From assembly GCA_031216915.1 (NCBI GenBank), contig CM062291.1, positions 33,298,484-33,362,483 on the forward strand: DNA of 64,000 nucleotides. The letters are read 5' to 3'. The notes beneath the pieces are model-generated. The model saw nothing but the letters and a program-made list of their open reading frames with translations. It had not been told where the DNA came from and did not search any database. Both the position numbers and the translations under genes were made by a program. Shown one piece after another: positions 1-11,555 of the stretch; position 1 is the stretch's first letter; every line of letters starts with the position of its first letter. Source of the stretch: Pictodentalium vernedei (Eukaryota; Mollusca; Scaphopoda; Dentaliida; Dentaliidae).

Positions 1-61
1 ATGCAGACGGACGAGAAGTGATGATAATAGCTCAGCTTGACTTTATCAAGTAGAGCTAAAA
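1..61 (+). mobile_element. 3' end of a pearl/Helentron-like element
   Basis: A GACGGACG stretch is followed by AAGTGAT...AATAGCTC and a short stem that closes on AGCTAAAAAA. This matches the right end at 16890-16966 (GGACGAAAAGTGAT, then a GCTCACC/GGTGAGC hairpin). Only the last 60 bp lie in the window. Assignment to Helitron-like non-autonomous elements is by structural analogy with bivalve pearl elements. Confidence 0.6.
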
Positions 62-111
62 AAATAAAAATGATATGGTATGTGTCTGATATTGTAACCC
101 AAGTTAATTAA

Positions 112-513
112 GGCCTAAAAAAATTAAAAATCTGTTTCTCAGGCCCTCCCGCATGGTCCTTTTGGCTGCCGCATGCTCTCTTTTTATAACCAATTTAAAC
201 TTAAAAAAAATTAAAATTAATTGGTTTATGTCTGATATTTTACCCAAGTTAAAAAATGGATGAATTTGTCCCTTTAGTGCAAGAAGGCTTTGCAATGCTT
301 TAGCATTGCAAAGCCTTCTTGCACACAAGGGATGAAATACACCACCACTCATGCTATTCTGTAGATTATGAGGCCTAAAACTTGAACCAAGAACATGAAC
401 TTTTGATGGCTAAGAAGTAATTACTGAAATAAAAAATAAAATAAAAAACCGCTCGCCCGCAAGCAATTTCACAAATCATGGCCTGAGAAACAAAAGATCT
501 ACTTTGTGTGGCC
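112..513. mobile_element. PIF/Harbinger-type palindromic MITE, full copy
   Basis: Starts and ends with GGCC and is flanked by TAA on both sides (109-111 and 514-516), a 3-bp target duplication typical of PIF/Harbinger elements. The centre is a long hairpin whose arms contain GCAAGAAGGCTTTGCAATGC and its complement. Other copies are at 13201-13603, 18819-20332, 23628-23935 and a partial one at 523-757. No transposase is present, so it is non-autonomous. The superfamily call is inferred from TSD length and the GGCC termini. Confidence 0.7.
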
Positions 514-522
514 TAAATTGTC

Positions 523-757
523 AATTTTGTACCTTGTGTGCAACAAGGCTTTGCAATGCTTTAGCATTGCAAAGCCTTGTTGCACTCAAGGGATGAAATA
601 CACCACCATCCATGCTATTCTGTAGATTATGAGGCCTAAAACATAAAACAAACCAAGAACAGGAACTTTTGATGTCAAAGAAATATTTTACAAAAATAAA
701 AAATGGAATAAAAAAAATGCCCGCGCGTGCGCACGCATGCACACACACACACACAAA
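523..757. mobile_element. Partial Harbinger-type MITE ending in an (AC)n tract
   Basis: Second, incomplete copy of the hairpin-centred family. The central palindrome (GCAACAAGGCTTTGCAATGC and complement) and the right half are present. The left half is missing, and the right edge breaks down into CGCGCGTGCGCACGC and a CA dinucleotide run. Confidence 0.6.
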
Positions 758-799
758 ACTAAGTCAGATGGTATATAACAAGAATGTAGGTTAAAATCC

Positions 800-1843
800 C
801 CCCCCCCCTTACAAACCAGTAAAAATAGACAGAGCGTGCCCATTTTCGAACCTAACCTGTATTTCCACCTGAATAAGCCGCATACTTAATTTCCTTTCAA
901 TCAAATGATCAAAAGTAAAGTTATCATCCGGACAACACAAAAAGTGTATTTTATAAGTCGAAAAAGGGGAATAACTCCAGTAAAAATAAACAGAGCGTGC
1001 CCATTTTCGAACCTGATCTGTATTTCCATCCGAATAAGCTGCATACTTAATTTCCTTTCAATCAAATGATCAAAAGTAAAGTTATCATCCGGACAACACA
1101 AAAAGTGTATTTTATAAGTCGAAAAAGGGGAATAACTCCTGTAAAAATAGACAGAGCATGGCCATTTTTTAACTTGACCTGTATTTCCAACCAATTAAAC
1201 CACATACTTAGGTTCGTTTCAATCAAATGATCCAAAGTAAAGTTATCATCCGGACAACACAAAAACCGTATTTTCTAAGTCGAAAAAGGGGAATAAATCC
1301 TGTAAAAATCAGTGGAGCGTGCCCATTTTCGAACTTGACCTGCATTTCCACCCAAATAAGAGGCATACTAAATTTCGTTTCAATCAAATGATCCTAACTA
1401 AAGTTATCATCCGGACAACACAAAAACTCAAAAAACGTATTTTCTAAGTCGAAAAAGGGGAATAAATCCAGTAAAAATCAGTGGAGCGTTCCCATTTTCG
1501 AACTTGACCTGCATTTCCACCCAAATAAGCGGCATACTAAATTTCGTTTCAATCAAATGATCCTAACTAAAGTTATCATCCGGACAACACAAAAACGGTA
1601 TTTTTTAAGTCGAAAAAGGGGAATAAATCCAGAAGAAATCAGTGGAGCGTGCCCATTTTCGAAAACTTGACCTGCATTTCCACCCAAGTAAGACACATAC
1701 CAAATTTAGTTTCAGTAAAATCATCCAAACTAAAGTTATCATCCGGACAAGGGTGTGACGGATGGACGGACGGACAGACGGACGGACGGACGGACGGACG
1801 GACACTGCTGATTACAATAGTCCCCCGAAGGGTCGGAGGACAA
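800..1843 (+). mobile_element. Pearl/Helentron-like element with six 160-bp tandem repeats
   Basis: Units recur at about 819, 979, 1139, 1299, 1469 and 1629 (spacing 160-170 bp), each containing GTAAAAAT, CATTTTCGAA and TTATCATCCGGACAA. The array runs into a GGAC microsatellite (about 1758-1803) and a terminal hairpin with arms GTCC-CCGA and TCGG-GGAC near 1820-1843. Core repeats of about 160 bp, then a microsatellite, then a hairpin is the described layout of bivalve pearl elements, which have been grouped with Helentron-derived elements. No coding capacity is present. Confidence 0.7.
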
Positions 1844-2243
1844 AAACTGTGTCGTTCATGGTTTCTGAATACCCTAAGTCTTTCTCTAACAGTGATGACT
1901 TGTGTTACCATGCAGTCGATTTTGTATTTGCCTCAATGCAGAGGATTAGAAATTTAGCATTACCCATGGTGAGAGTGTTCTCTGTAATAGAAGGTATATT
2001 CTTTTAAAAAAAAAATATTTAAAGTATTTAAAATAAATTTCAAGTTCACATAAGAAGCTCGGTCATTCATGGTTTCTGAATGCCCTAATTGAATTGAAAA
2101 GCGTAGTTAAAAAAGTTTTTGATATCCTTCTTAAATTAAGCGTTATTAACAATTTGAGTTAATTTATTTCTAAGGTAAATGACAAAATATTTCAGTTGTC
2201 TCCCTTCCCTGCTACGCCGGGAAATAATACACTGTTCAGAAAA
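1844..2243. other. Unassigned spacer
   Basis: No exon or element end was recognised. A short phrase (TTCATGGTTTCTGAAT) occurs at about 1857 and again near 2069. On the minus strand there is an acceptor-like TTACAG near 1985, but all three frames after it close quickly, so it was not called an exon. Confidence 0.5.
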
Positions 2244-3269
2244 GTTGAAAAATTTATAGTAATTTATATATTTTTTATACTTATCAATGACCCTGACTTA
2301 CCTGGATTTAACTCTTAAATTCTAGGGCCAAACACAAATTTTGCCCTGCCCACGCCACCCCCCCCCCACCCCCCCAATCCCCAAAATTTGCATCAAAATC
2401 CAAAAAATAGATGTCCTATGTGGTCCTCCATACTTTTGTCCACTGCACATGTGCAGTGTCAAGGAAGTACCGAAATTGGAGCCAAATCCTCATTCTTACA
2501 ACCAGTGCCTGGTAAGTGTTATGTAATCAGCGGGGAGGTATGAGTTCCCAACTCATGGGAGGGCCATCCCCGTCTGGGTCATTGGTAAGTATAAAAAATA
2601 TATAAATTACTATAAATTTTTTAACATTTTTATACTCTACCAATGACCCAGACTTAGCTGAATAGAAAAAAGGCTGGAGGGCCTAGGACATAAAGGAAAA
2701 TCCAATAGACTCAATTACATGTAAACAGAATAATCCCCTCAAGGGGAAGAGGAGATCAGGCTTTACATGTATCTTTCTTGTTAATACCAAAAAAGAAAGA
2801 CACAATACCATTCGGTAATTGAGCACAATAACATCAATGATCTCTATTAACATCCAGTATAACCCATTATACTAATTTATTAAAGGAAAGCCAATAAATA
2901 AAGATAGTCCAGAGAATGAGACTCTTTATACTCATTTAAAAGTGTCCGAGGATTGTATATTGACGCTCGTATGACACGTGACATATACAAATGCTTCACA
3001 CCGAGCTACACTTTAAAAATATTACATAAATGAGATAGACATTAGCTTTACACTTTAAAACCATCCCGGCACCGACTCGGAATTACTGACTCCAGAGGAG
3101 GTATTCCCTTGCATTTCACTATAAAGCAGGTGATATAAGGGAACACCATCCTCCCCCCTCCCCCACCCCCCTTCCCCTTGCTCTGGGTCAAATACCCCAG
3201 AACAAAGGGGGCAGCAGGACAGAGACACTGCCGGAACAGAAAGCCTGCATAACTATAGTTGCAACAGTT

Positions 3270-6200
3270 TAGTGGATGACATTCTGTGCAACAGATAACA
3301 AACCTAAACAAAGCAGGTCGCCAGAAATGGACTCAATATTTCTAAGATAAAAATTTGTGAACGTGGAAGGCTTAGACCAATATGCAGCCTTCATTAAATC
3401 AGTAATAGCAACTCTATTAGCATAAGCTCAAGATGTAGACAGTGCTCTTACTTAATGCGCTGAAATCTTAAGCACAGACTGCTGAGATGAAGATAATTTA
3501 TCATAAGCAGTACGGATAGTTAATTGAAACCACCTCGCAATAGAATGGACCATAATGTCCTTTCTATTAGACAGCAAAGACAGAAAGAAACGCTTACGTC
3601 CCTTTCAGATAAACTCAGATCTACGTTTTTAAATACGCATAGCTCTGACTGGACAAAGCAAAGGCCTATGACCGTCTGAAGATGGAAGAGCCTTAATAAC
3701 AATAGGTTCAGGGTACTTATTAGGAGCCTGATTCTTAGCCAAAAATCCAACATTAGTAGTCAATGTAATAGTATTACCAACACTACGATAGTGAGAATCA
3801 TCAACAGATAGAGCATGAAGCTCACTAACTCTTCTAGCGGAAGAGAAGGCTAAGAGAAAAGCTGTCTTATAAGATAAGTATTTGAAATCCACTGTATCAA
3901 GAGGTTCAAATGGCGCTTCTTTTAGCTTCAGAAGAGCCCAAGCTAAATTCCACTTAGGAATTAACCTAAGGGTTTTAGGTCTATTTATCGAAAAGTTTTT
4001 CACTAACTTAGATAAGGAGACATTAGATCCAATCTGTAAGCTATCATGATGAGCATAGGTATCCGATAGCATAGACCTATAACCTTTAATAGTTATTGGC
4101 TGCAGTTGAACTCGTCAAACAAGTAGACCAGAAAATTAGCAATGTCTGGAATGGAGGGATCATATAAATCAATAGAATGATCCCTCAAAAGAATGATCCC
4201 TACACCATCGAGAGAAAACCTTCCACTTAACAGCATAATTTAGCAAAGAGGAGGTCCTCCTACAGTTAGAAATTGCGTCCACTGCTCGTCCTGTAAAATG
4301 CTTGCCGTGCAAGAAGGTCTGCACAACGGAAATACGTGAAGGTTGAGACCTTGCGGGTTGTGATGCAGTGTGCGCGATTTCCCCTGTGAAAGAAGGTCCT
4401 CCCCATGGAGGAAGCTTCCGCTGAATGTCCCACAACAGACACCTGAGTAGATTTATCCATGGTCTCTGGGGTGACAAAGATGCTTCCAACATAATCTTGC
4501 AGCGAGATTGCTTGATTTTTAGCAATATCTGTTGAATCAACGGAGCTGGAGGATACGCGTATCCTATCATTCCGTCCCAAGAGATCGAGAGGGCGTCTAC
4601 AGCAACCACTCGAGGATCTGGGCATGGAGACACATACGTCTGCAACTGATTGTTGAGATGTGTCACAAATAAGTCTATCATAGGATGATCCCATTGGTAG
4701 CAAATCTGATTGAATACTCGTTTGTTGAGAGTCCATTCTGACGGCAACATACAACCTTTTCGAGAAAGGGAGTCCGCTAGAACGTTCAGACGACCCGGAA
4801 TATGACGGACCGACAGAAGAACTTGATGCTCTAGGACAAACAGAAGGATTGAATAATGGAATGGAATGAGTGCCTCCCTGGTTCCGAATATACGCTACTA
4901 CTGTCAAATTGCCGGACAGAATTTGAACATGCGAATTCTGAATAATGTTCAACCACTGACGTAGCGCAAGCCAAATTGACATCATCTCTTTGATGTTTAT
5001 GTGCTTGTTTAGGAACTGAGGATCCCAAAGACCCTGACACCTCGAATCTGTTGGGCTCAAAGTTGCGCCCCAACCTGTTTGACTCGCATCCGTCATTATC
5101 GTAAAAATCGAATCCAGCAGTTGCAAGGGTACTCCCTAAGCTAAGTTAACCACTGAATATCTGCCCAAGTCTGAATCTCTTGTTTCACTTGATTCGACAA
5201 GACGATGTTCGTTTCGAGCGAATGAGTCTTCACACTCCAATTCTGAATAAAAAATATCTGGAATGGATAAGAGTGTAGTCGCCCCATTGGAATAAGATCC
5301 GCAGCGGCTCCGCACAAACGTGTCAGTCGCATGAATTCTCTCGGTGTTACTACATCTGAGTGAAGACAAAAGCGAGCATAACATCTGACTAATTTCGCTC
5401 TGGTTAACGGCAGACGAACGAGATTGTTGTGTGTCTCGAAGCTCATTCCCAGGTGGGTGAATGACTTGGACGGCACTAGATCCGACTTCTTTTCGTTTAC
5501 TATGAAACCAAGATGTCGGAGCAATTGAAGCAGACTCTGAACATCGTTCTGAAGCATTAACTTGTTGCCGTACCTATGAAGAATGTCGTCCAAGTAGGCC
5601 GACATTACCACAGACGAATGAGCTCGGAAATGAGTCATTACCGAGTTCATTATTTGAGTGAAGGCCCAGAGCGCTAGATTCAGACTGAAGCACATTGCTC
5701 GGAACTGATAAACGACTCCTAGGACAGCGAAGCGAAGATACTTTCTGAACGCCGGATGTACCGTGACGTGAAAGTGCGCATCCTCGAGATCTATGCTCGC
5801 AGCATAATCGTTCACTCGAATGCTCGCTCTGACCGATCGGATGGTCTCCATATAAAATTTTGGAGCCACAATCAGCTTGTTTATCCAGCTCAGATCTATA
5901 ACTGGACGAAACGAGCCGTCTGGTTTTGGAACCAGGAACAGGTGACTGTAGAAACCTGGAGATTCCTCTATAGCATTCTTGTCCAGAAGAGATTGAACTT
6001 CTGATAGAAGCGAATCTCTCTTCTGAACATTTGACGGAAGCTGAGTCCAACGTGGATTTCAAGTTAACGGAGGGTTTTCCTTGAATGGTCAGTTTTAGAC
6101 CTTCGGAAATCACCCCTTGCACCCATGGGTCGTCCGTAATTGACAACCAATTGGATAAAAATCTCGAGAGTCTTCCGCCCACTGGAACGCAATAGAGGTT

Positions 6201-6509
6201 TAGACCATCACCTCCTGGCCCTGCGAGGCTTGCGGGAGGAGAAAAAACGTCCTCCACGACCTGCAGCTCGCCCAGTCGACCTAGGGGCGTCTGACCGGTT
6301 ATCTCGGCCAGCATTGCGGCCCCCACCTGTGTCGCTACTCTGACAGTCTCTGGAGTAAGATGTAGAGGCTTTCTTAGATCCTCTATAGGAACTTCCTTTG
6401 GACGTATTCGCCCCCGAAGTACCTGCCTTACTCCTCTCTGCTGAGTCTGACTTTTTCGAAGCGGATTTAAAAACCAGAGAATCCGAAGCTTTCTTAGTAA
6501 TGTGATCAT
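3270..6509 (-). pseudogene. Broken DIRS pol: RT, RNase H and tyrosine recombinase
   Basis: Recognisable pieces lie in several frames. A pol N-terminal extension (6509 to about 5900) overlaps the gag end. The RT block at 5869-5141 has SIDLEDAHF and YLDDIL and ends at a premature stop. RNase H at 5126-4830 has TDASQTGWG, but the conserved SDN has become SGN. The IDLFVTHLNNQL block (4750-4169) follows in another frame. A recombinase piece (4072-3629) has SSARRVSELHAL. At least three frame changes or stops separate them. The homologous frames are open in copy 3 (50527-53798), so this is a decayed relative rather than a different design. Confidence 0.88.
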
Positions 6510-8355
6510 AGATTATAGAAAGCTTTCCGTCGAAGAGAAGCTCTCCGGAGACCGGAGCGACTCGAAGAGAGTTTGTCACCTTACTATCCACTCTTGTGGA
6601 TGCAGCCAGGGCAGCATCACGTCTGACTAACTCCAGATTTGCCACTGAAAGGGCAGAGTTATACGTAGAATATGCTATGGCCCTCGAAAGAACTCTCAAG
6701 GAAGTTTGAACATCCTGGAATTCTTTCCCTTCGAGACGTAATGAAAACGCTCTGGTGAGGTGATCGGCATAAGATAATGCGTCTAAATTAATTCTATTAG
6801 ACGAAATTGTCGTCTCCAGCATACTGGAGTGAATTGATATGGACGCCGGCAATGACAACTCCAAGTCTTCTGCCTGGTCGTCTAGACGCAGAGGAACTCT
6901 CGCCACGCCCTGTCCTGCCATTTCAAATCTATTTCTATTATTGATGAAAGGCAGCTGTAGAGCATGAGGCGATAAGAAACCTGATTTGCAAGTCTTAGAG
7001 GCTAGCTTGAATATAGCGTCATTCAGAAGTTCAAATGTCCGCGTGACATTACTGGACTGGGTCGGAAACTCAGGCGCAATGTCCCTATTCCGGCCGAAAA
7101 AGTCTGTGTCCAGTGACGCCATCAGTCTCTTATCAGGTAATGCAGCATTTTGGTCCGTAGGAACAACTTCTGGAAGGTGCTGCCGGATGAAATCTATGGC
7201 CACCTTATATTGTTCGGAAAGGGAAAATTCCAGCTCCGCTGATTCCCTTTCACCATCCGACTGAACCACATGATATTCTCGGTCATCCCTTTCTGACTCT
7301 GCAGGGGAGCGAACCGACCCAGCTTCCTCAGACAGTTCCTGTTCTGAAAAAGTTTCTGATGGCTGCTGGGATGTGGCAATGAGTTGAGCTATCTGTGATA
7401 GCAAGTCTGTCACGGAGGCCTGTGGAGCCGTGGTCTTACATGATTTAGCCGCTGGAAGCTCCTGGGACGTTAATTCCTGCATACTTCTTTTATGCAAACG
7501 TCCTGACTGGTAGGGCCTCGTGTCCTTGGATACCGGATGGCGTGACCTGATCGACGTGGAACCTCTGGTCGGTGAAGCAGGCTGGATGTCAGTGGTCACG
7601 TAGCCAAGTTGCAGTCGTGTTTGCTGCCGTGAGGATGAGGAAGCCAATAGACTAGCCGCGCTGGACTGTCTATACGACGGAGCGTCCCGGGCAGGAGGAG
7701 TGGACGTATGCTCCGACTGACGAACGTTACATACAACAACATCTGGGCCCAGATGTTGTTGTAAGAGAGAGGGGCCTCTCTCGCTCGCGGCCCGGGCAGA
7801 CCTGGACGGGCTAGGTACTGGACTGACTGGCTTCCTCTGTCCCATCCTCGGATCCGTTGTCGCCGGGTGTGCACGTTCCATGTTTGTAGTGCTCAAAACA
7901 CCCGATCTCCTTTCCTGGATCGCAACGGACGAACCCGGCGCCACCACCATTTCATGAATGATTGCTTCACCGGGCGAGCTAGCAGGCGACAATGCCATCG
8001 ATCCTGCTAGGGACCTCTTAGGCATTTTCCAAATTTCATTGAGCACTTTAGCCGCTAGCTCTTCATTTGACTGCGACGACGGAGGCACACTTCTTGAAGA
8101 CATCATGGAAACATCACCCTGTTCTTGTTCCTCTGAAAAAGAGAGTGAAAAACTAGAGTGACTCTGTGGCGAGAGGACCGGCATGGACCTCTCACCACTA
8201 ACAATATACCGTGATACACGTCTCCAACATTTGTCATCCCAATTGGCACACACAGAGCAAGAATTAGTGCGAGTACACTGACTACAAGAAATACACTGAG
8301 CATGAGAATCAGAGGAAGACTTCCTCGAATTACAATTTGAACAAACTTCTTTCAT
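6208..8355 (-). CDS. DIRS gag-like protein (ORF1), intact, 715 aa
   Basis: A single open frame from ATG to TGA, and the only uninterrupted DIRS ORF1 in the window. The first 45 residues are cysteine-rich with CxxC spacing (CSNC, CISC, CSVC), suggesting a zinc-binding head. A serine-rich, low-complexity middle follows, then a conserved block (SEQYKVAIDFIRQHLPEVVP onward) shared with copy 3. The basic Arg/Gly/Ser tail ends in RKPRRARR, suiting RNA binding. In DIRS elements ORF1 is taken to be the nucleic-acid-packaging protein; that role is inferred from position and composition. The last 300 bp overlap the pol frame (from 6509), the same arrangement as in copy 3. The start is supported by copy 3, whose equivalent begins MKGRCSNC. 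Confidence 0.85.
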   Translation of the reverse strand: MKEVCSNCNSRKSSSDSHAQCISCSQCTRTNSCSVCANWDDKCWRRVSRYIVSGERSMPVLSPQSHSSFSLSFSEEQEQGDVSMMSSRSVPPSSQSNEELAAKVLNEIWKMPKRSLAGSMALSPASSPGEAIIHEMVVAPGSSVAIQERRSGVLSTTNMERAHPATTDPRMGQRKPVSPVPSPSRSARAASERGPSLLQQHLGPDVVVCNVRQSEHTSTPPARDAPSYRQSSAASLLASSSSRQQTRLQLGYVTTDIQPASPTRGSTSIRSRHPVSKDTRPYQSGRLHKRSMQELTSQELPAAKSCKTTAPQASVTDLLSQIAQLIATSQQPSETFSEQELSEEAGSVRSPAESERDDREYHVVQSDGERESAELEFSLSEQYKVAIDFIRQHLPEVVPTDQNAALPDKRLMASLDTDFFGRNRDIAPEFPTQSSNVTRTFELLNDAIFKLASKTCKSGFLSPHALQLPFINNRNRFEMAGQGVARVPLRLDDQAEDLELSLPASISIHSSMLETTISSNRINLDALSYADHLTRAFSLRLEGKEFQDVQTSLRVLSRAIAYSTYNSALSVANLELVRRDAALAASTRVDSKVTNSLRVAPVSGELLFDGKLSIIYDHITKKASDSLVFKSASKKSDSAERSKAGTSGANTSKGSSYRGSKKASTSYSRDCQSSDTGGGRNAGRDNRSDAPRSTGRAAGRGGRFFSSRKPRRARR

Positions 8356-9148
8356 TTTGAAAAAATTTTAACAAAGTCATCGTACTCGCACTAACCCTTG
8401 AAAACAAGATACATGATAATAAAATAATCCATTACAAACATTTCGAAAAATTATTCAAAAGAAAAAAAATTTTCGAAAAAATTCAAGATGAGCCGAAGTT
8501 CCCAAAAAAGCTTAAGTGTGAACAAAAATTTTAAAACATGTCTAAAAATCAATGTAACACTTATGGACAATATTAATGTATCTGGCTATGAGTAGAACTA
8601 ATAGAAGACAAGGAAGCACTGTCATGAGTAACTGTTGTCAACATAAACAAAAGTGAATAAAAACTGGAAACAAGACTCCAGGCACTGAAAATATGGCCCG
8701 AAATCAGTAACCAATTTTAACACTATCCAATGTAAAACAGAGGCTTCCTGAGAAGAAACAGCAGTACATGCATGACCGAAACGCCCAACCACCCTAGGGT
8801 GAGCATGTAACCATGGGGAAAAACAGAATAAACATTCTGTTACCAAGCTAAAACTCCCAAGAAATTTCAGTAAAAATAATTACAAAAATTATGCCAAAAG
8901 CATGGGAGAATAGCAAGGGGAGTATTAAGGAAAGGGAGAGAGGAAACACTGAACAAACAATGGCAATTTCATAGCAAGAATGAAAATATCAGGCCCATGC
9001 CCCGAAATTAGGGAACATGAAATAATTTTGCATAAAAATTATAAGTTACAGCCCTGAACACATCCTTCCACTGTTTCTTCCTCTCATCCCATTATTTCCT
9101 CCTTAGATCCACCATTTCTCTCATGATTATGTGTCTGGCATCATTTAA

Positions 9149-9391
9149 CCCTTTACCTAACGTGAAAAGCAGACGACACTAACCAAAAAAATTCTTGAAT
9201 AACTAAATTTGTTCATTTTTTGTCTCAAAAACATAGGTTATGACCCCTCGTTGGAACGAGCTCGACGAGCTCGTTCCAACGAGGGGTCATAACCTATGTT
9301 TTTGAGACAAAAAATGAAAATATTTTGAAAATTAATTGGCGATTTTTTAGAATAGCACTGGCCGGTTTTGGCCGTTACGTTGGGTAAAGGG
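9149..9391 (+). mobile_element. piggyBac-type palindromic MITE, family 1, inserted in DIRS copy 1
   Basis: Ends are CCCTTTACCTAAC and GTTGGGTAAAGGG, flanked by TTAA on both sides (9145-9148, 9392-9395). DIRS copies 2 and 3 keep the empty site (near 38853 and 56401) with one TTAA, which proves the insertion and the 4-bp duplication. The centre is a perfect hairpin built on GGTTATGACCCCTCG and GAACGAGCTC. TTAA targets and CCC-starting ends are piggyBac hallmarks. No transposase is encoded. Confidence 0.88.
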
Positions 9392-9494
9392 TTAAACTGA
9401 GATTTTAAGCACAGATATCAGTGTGATGTTACTGATTGAAGGGCCAAACAAAGAAAAAGGATTTGGCTCCAATTCCGGTACTTCCTTGACACTG

Positions 9495-10026
9495 TAGCGT
9501 AGCCTTTTAACATTGAACCCCCTTCCAACACAAGTTTTCAAAGAAAAACTTTCAATGCAAAATTGCGGGGCGAATTTCAATGCAACCAATTTTACAGTGG
9601 AACAGAGTGTAACCGTAAGCAATTTTGAAGTTTTTATGGATGATCTGTCTCCTACACATTTTTTTTGTTTTGAAAAGGTGGTTAACTTTAATAAATTCTA
9701 ATATATTCTACGCATGTCTTGTGTGATTCATTGTTTTTGCTGGCACTTTATTTTTAAATAGCCACTTTGTGCTGGCTGCTATCAGTTGGGGCATTTTGTT
9801 CGAATGACTACGCCATTACAACTCTTTTCAGAAATTATAAAATTGGTCTAGTTTAGGCTATTTTCAGAGCCGTATGACAGATTTTAACAGCAGCTGTGTT
9901 TACTTTTTTTGTGAATGCGGAAGCCGTCTTTTTTTAAAAATGAAAGATAAGAAAATACAATAAACTGCCATGTCTCCCAAGGAAGTTTTAGAGGGCAACT
10001 TGAATTTCTCCCCCAATGTAAGCCAA
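9495..10026. other. Unassigned intronic sequence
   Basis: Lies between the truncated DIRS end and a GGAC-type element end. A 62-codon plus-strand open frame at 9513-9701 has no recognisable family, splice context or homologue in the window. No other structure seen. Confidence 0.5.
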
Positions 10027-10190
10027 GGCGATGACAAGGCGACTTCTTCGCCCTACTCACCCACTCGGCTGCCCCATGGACAGATGGATGGATGGATGGC
10101 AAGATGGATGCATGGACGTACGGACGGCAGTATGGATGTACAAAACTCATTTCTATATACCCTGCAAACTTCGTTTTGGTGAGGAATAAT
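10027..10190 (+). mobile_element. Right-end fragment of a Helentron-like element
   Basis: A GGATGGATGG/GGACGTACGGACGG microsatellite is followed by ATATACCCTGCAAACTTCG, closely resembling the end of the element near 22620-22655 (TATCGCCCGCAAACTTTG). The left end is not delimited. Confidence 0.5.
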
Positions 10191-10219
10191 TAAAGTTCAT
10201 TACATACATATGTTTTCAG

Positions 10220-10297
10220 TGCTTTTGAGCAGCGTTTCACTGGGAAAAGCGCTATATAAATAAATTATTATTATTATAATTATTATTATTACTTATA
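10220..10297 (+). mobile_element. LINE/SINE 3' tail, L2-like, ending in (ATT)n
   Basis: Contains AAAAGCGCTATATAAAT followed by ATTATTATTATT. This phrase with an ATT tail is a widely shared 3' end of L2-clade LINEs and their dependent SINEs (family knowledge recalled, not searched). Only the tail is present. It lies 26 bp from the 3' edge of the exon at 10323-10465. Confidence 0.5.
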
Positions 10298-10322
10298 AAA
10301 TTATAAAAGAGATTATTAATAC

Positions 10323-10465
10323 CTGTAAAATGTGTAAAGATGCTGATCACCTTTAGGAGGAATGTACATCCATGGCTGAAGTTCCAATGGTGGATCTTCT
10401 TTAAATGGAGGTATCACCAATGAAAAGATCATAGCCAAACAAACAAATCCAGCAGGCAGAACAAC
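10323..10465 (-). CDS. ABCA1-like: ABCA1-like exon: first helix of TMD2
   Basis: Encodes [20 protein letters not shown] (one membrane helix), then the conserved LELQPWMY motif that opens the second extracellular loop in ABCA1-type proteins. The acceptor is TTCCAG and the donor is CAG|GTATTA. The exon starts in phase 0, directly after the GAG codon that ends exon 21962-22128, and leaves two bases for the next exon. I find no following exon down to position 1, so that intron continues beyond the window. Confidence 0.92.
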
Positions 10466-10869
10466 CTGGAATGTGGAATAAATAAATGGAGATCTGACTA
10501 ATGTCAATTAAATTTTTCAAGTCAAGTCATTCAACAAAGTTGCATTGACATATACAGATTGTTAGCTTTTTTTTTTATTCCGATTCTCAGGACATTTGGC
10601 ACAAGTATTAACCTTTACTTCTAGTTCTAACATAAGGCTGAGATTTCTGATTAGTGACCATTATCCAAAATAATGTCACGTTTAACGTTTTCTCTTTCTT
10701 TTAATATCAACTCAAGAGTATAGAGGTACCTGTCTTGAAATTCTGGAAATAAATTCTCCATCAAAAACCATATCTAAAAATCTGGCACCGACGCAGGAAA
10801 TTCCCAACAGTTCTGGTTCTATTTTCAGGTTACATTATTGATGTCAACGTCACAAAAAATTAATTAATG
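10466..10869. other. Intron without recognisable element
   Basis: AT-rich unique-looking sequence. No open frame with family resemblance, terminal repeat or target duplication was seen. Confidence 0.5.
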
Positions 10870-11555
10870 TTCAATTTTCATGAAATATGTTGTAGAGCTC
10901 AAACAAGAGGACCCAGGAACTTGATATGAACAATCTTGAAATTTTCTCATATCGTACTAGCCCAAAATTTGGGCTCACATAAGAAGCCCAAATATGGACC
11001 CACAGATTTGAATTCAACAAACTTGAATCTGGGTCTCATAAGGCCGCAGTATACCAAATGTCAGAAGATTCTGACTGGTGGAGTTGAAGAAGATTTTTAA
11101 CCCTTTACCTAACATGAAAAGCAGACGACACTTGCAAATAAAATTCTTGAATAACTAATTTTTTTTTATTTCATGTCTCAAAAAAATAGGTTATGACCCC
11201 TCATTGGAACGAGCTCATCGAGCTCGTTCCAATGAGGGGTCATAACCTATGTTTTTGAGACAAAAAAATGGAAAAAATAATGGAAATTAATTGACGATTT
11301 TTGTGAATAGCTCTGGCTGGTTTTGGCCGTTACGTTGGGTAAAAGGCTAAAGAATATTCCCATAATGCATTAAGTTAACATTTGGGCTCCAATAGGGAGC
11401 AGAGATATTAATCCAGGCTCTTGATTTGAACAAATATGAATCTGACCTCCATAAGGATGCTGTATAACAAATATCAAAAGACTAGATTCCAACTGTTGAT
11501 TTTTAAAGATATTTTTTCACATTGCACTAAGATAAATATTATAACATACAACATA
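10870..11555 (+). mobile_element. Helentron-like repeat fragment, split by a MITE
   Basis: Phrases such as AACTTGAATCTG, GAAGATTTTTAA and CATATTGCACTAAG-like text recur in 16020-16130 and 18350-18480, placing it in the same degenerate family. Its left edge reads CAAACAAGAGGACCC, resembling the 5' end at 13896. A piggyBac-type MITE interrupts it at 11101-11346. No microsatellite end is present. Confidence 0.55.
11101..11346 (+). mobile_element. piggyBac-type palindromic MITE, family 1
   Basis: Starts CCCTTTACCTAAC after TTAA (11097-11100) and ends GTTGGGTAAAAGG before CTAA (11347-11350, one base changed from TTAA). The uninterrupted paralogue GATTTTTAAAGAATATTCC at about 18424 shows the empty site. 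Same central hairpin as the copy at 9149-9391. Confidence 0.85.

Larger units (their letters stand above)
2244..9494 (-). mobile_element. DIRS-like retrotransposon, copy 1 (3' terminus truncated at the right ITR)
   Basis: Gene order on the minus strand is gag, RT/RNase H, then tyrosine recombinase, as in DIRS elements. The left terminus (GTTGAAAAATTTATAG...) carries an inverted terminal repeat. An internal complementary region lies at about 2560-2665. The matching right terminus stops at 9494 after TTCCTTGACACTG, so roughly the outer 200 bp of that ITR is lost. A poly-C tract is near 3150 and a piggyBac-type MITE is inserted at 9149-9391. Gag is intact (separate entry) but pol and the recombinase are broken, so this copy is not autonomous. 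Confidence 0.9.

Noticed and set aside
1970..1990. Possible ABCA exon on the minus strand after TTACAG near 1985
   Set aside because: All frames meet stops within about 40 codons and no ABCA motif is readable.
3048..3311. 87-aa minus-strand frame with glycine run
   Set aside because: Covers the poly-C tract and the non-coding DIRS 3' region; equivalents in copies 2 and 3 are not conserved as protein.
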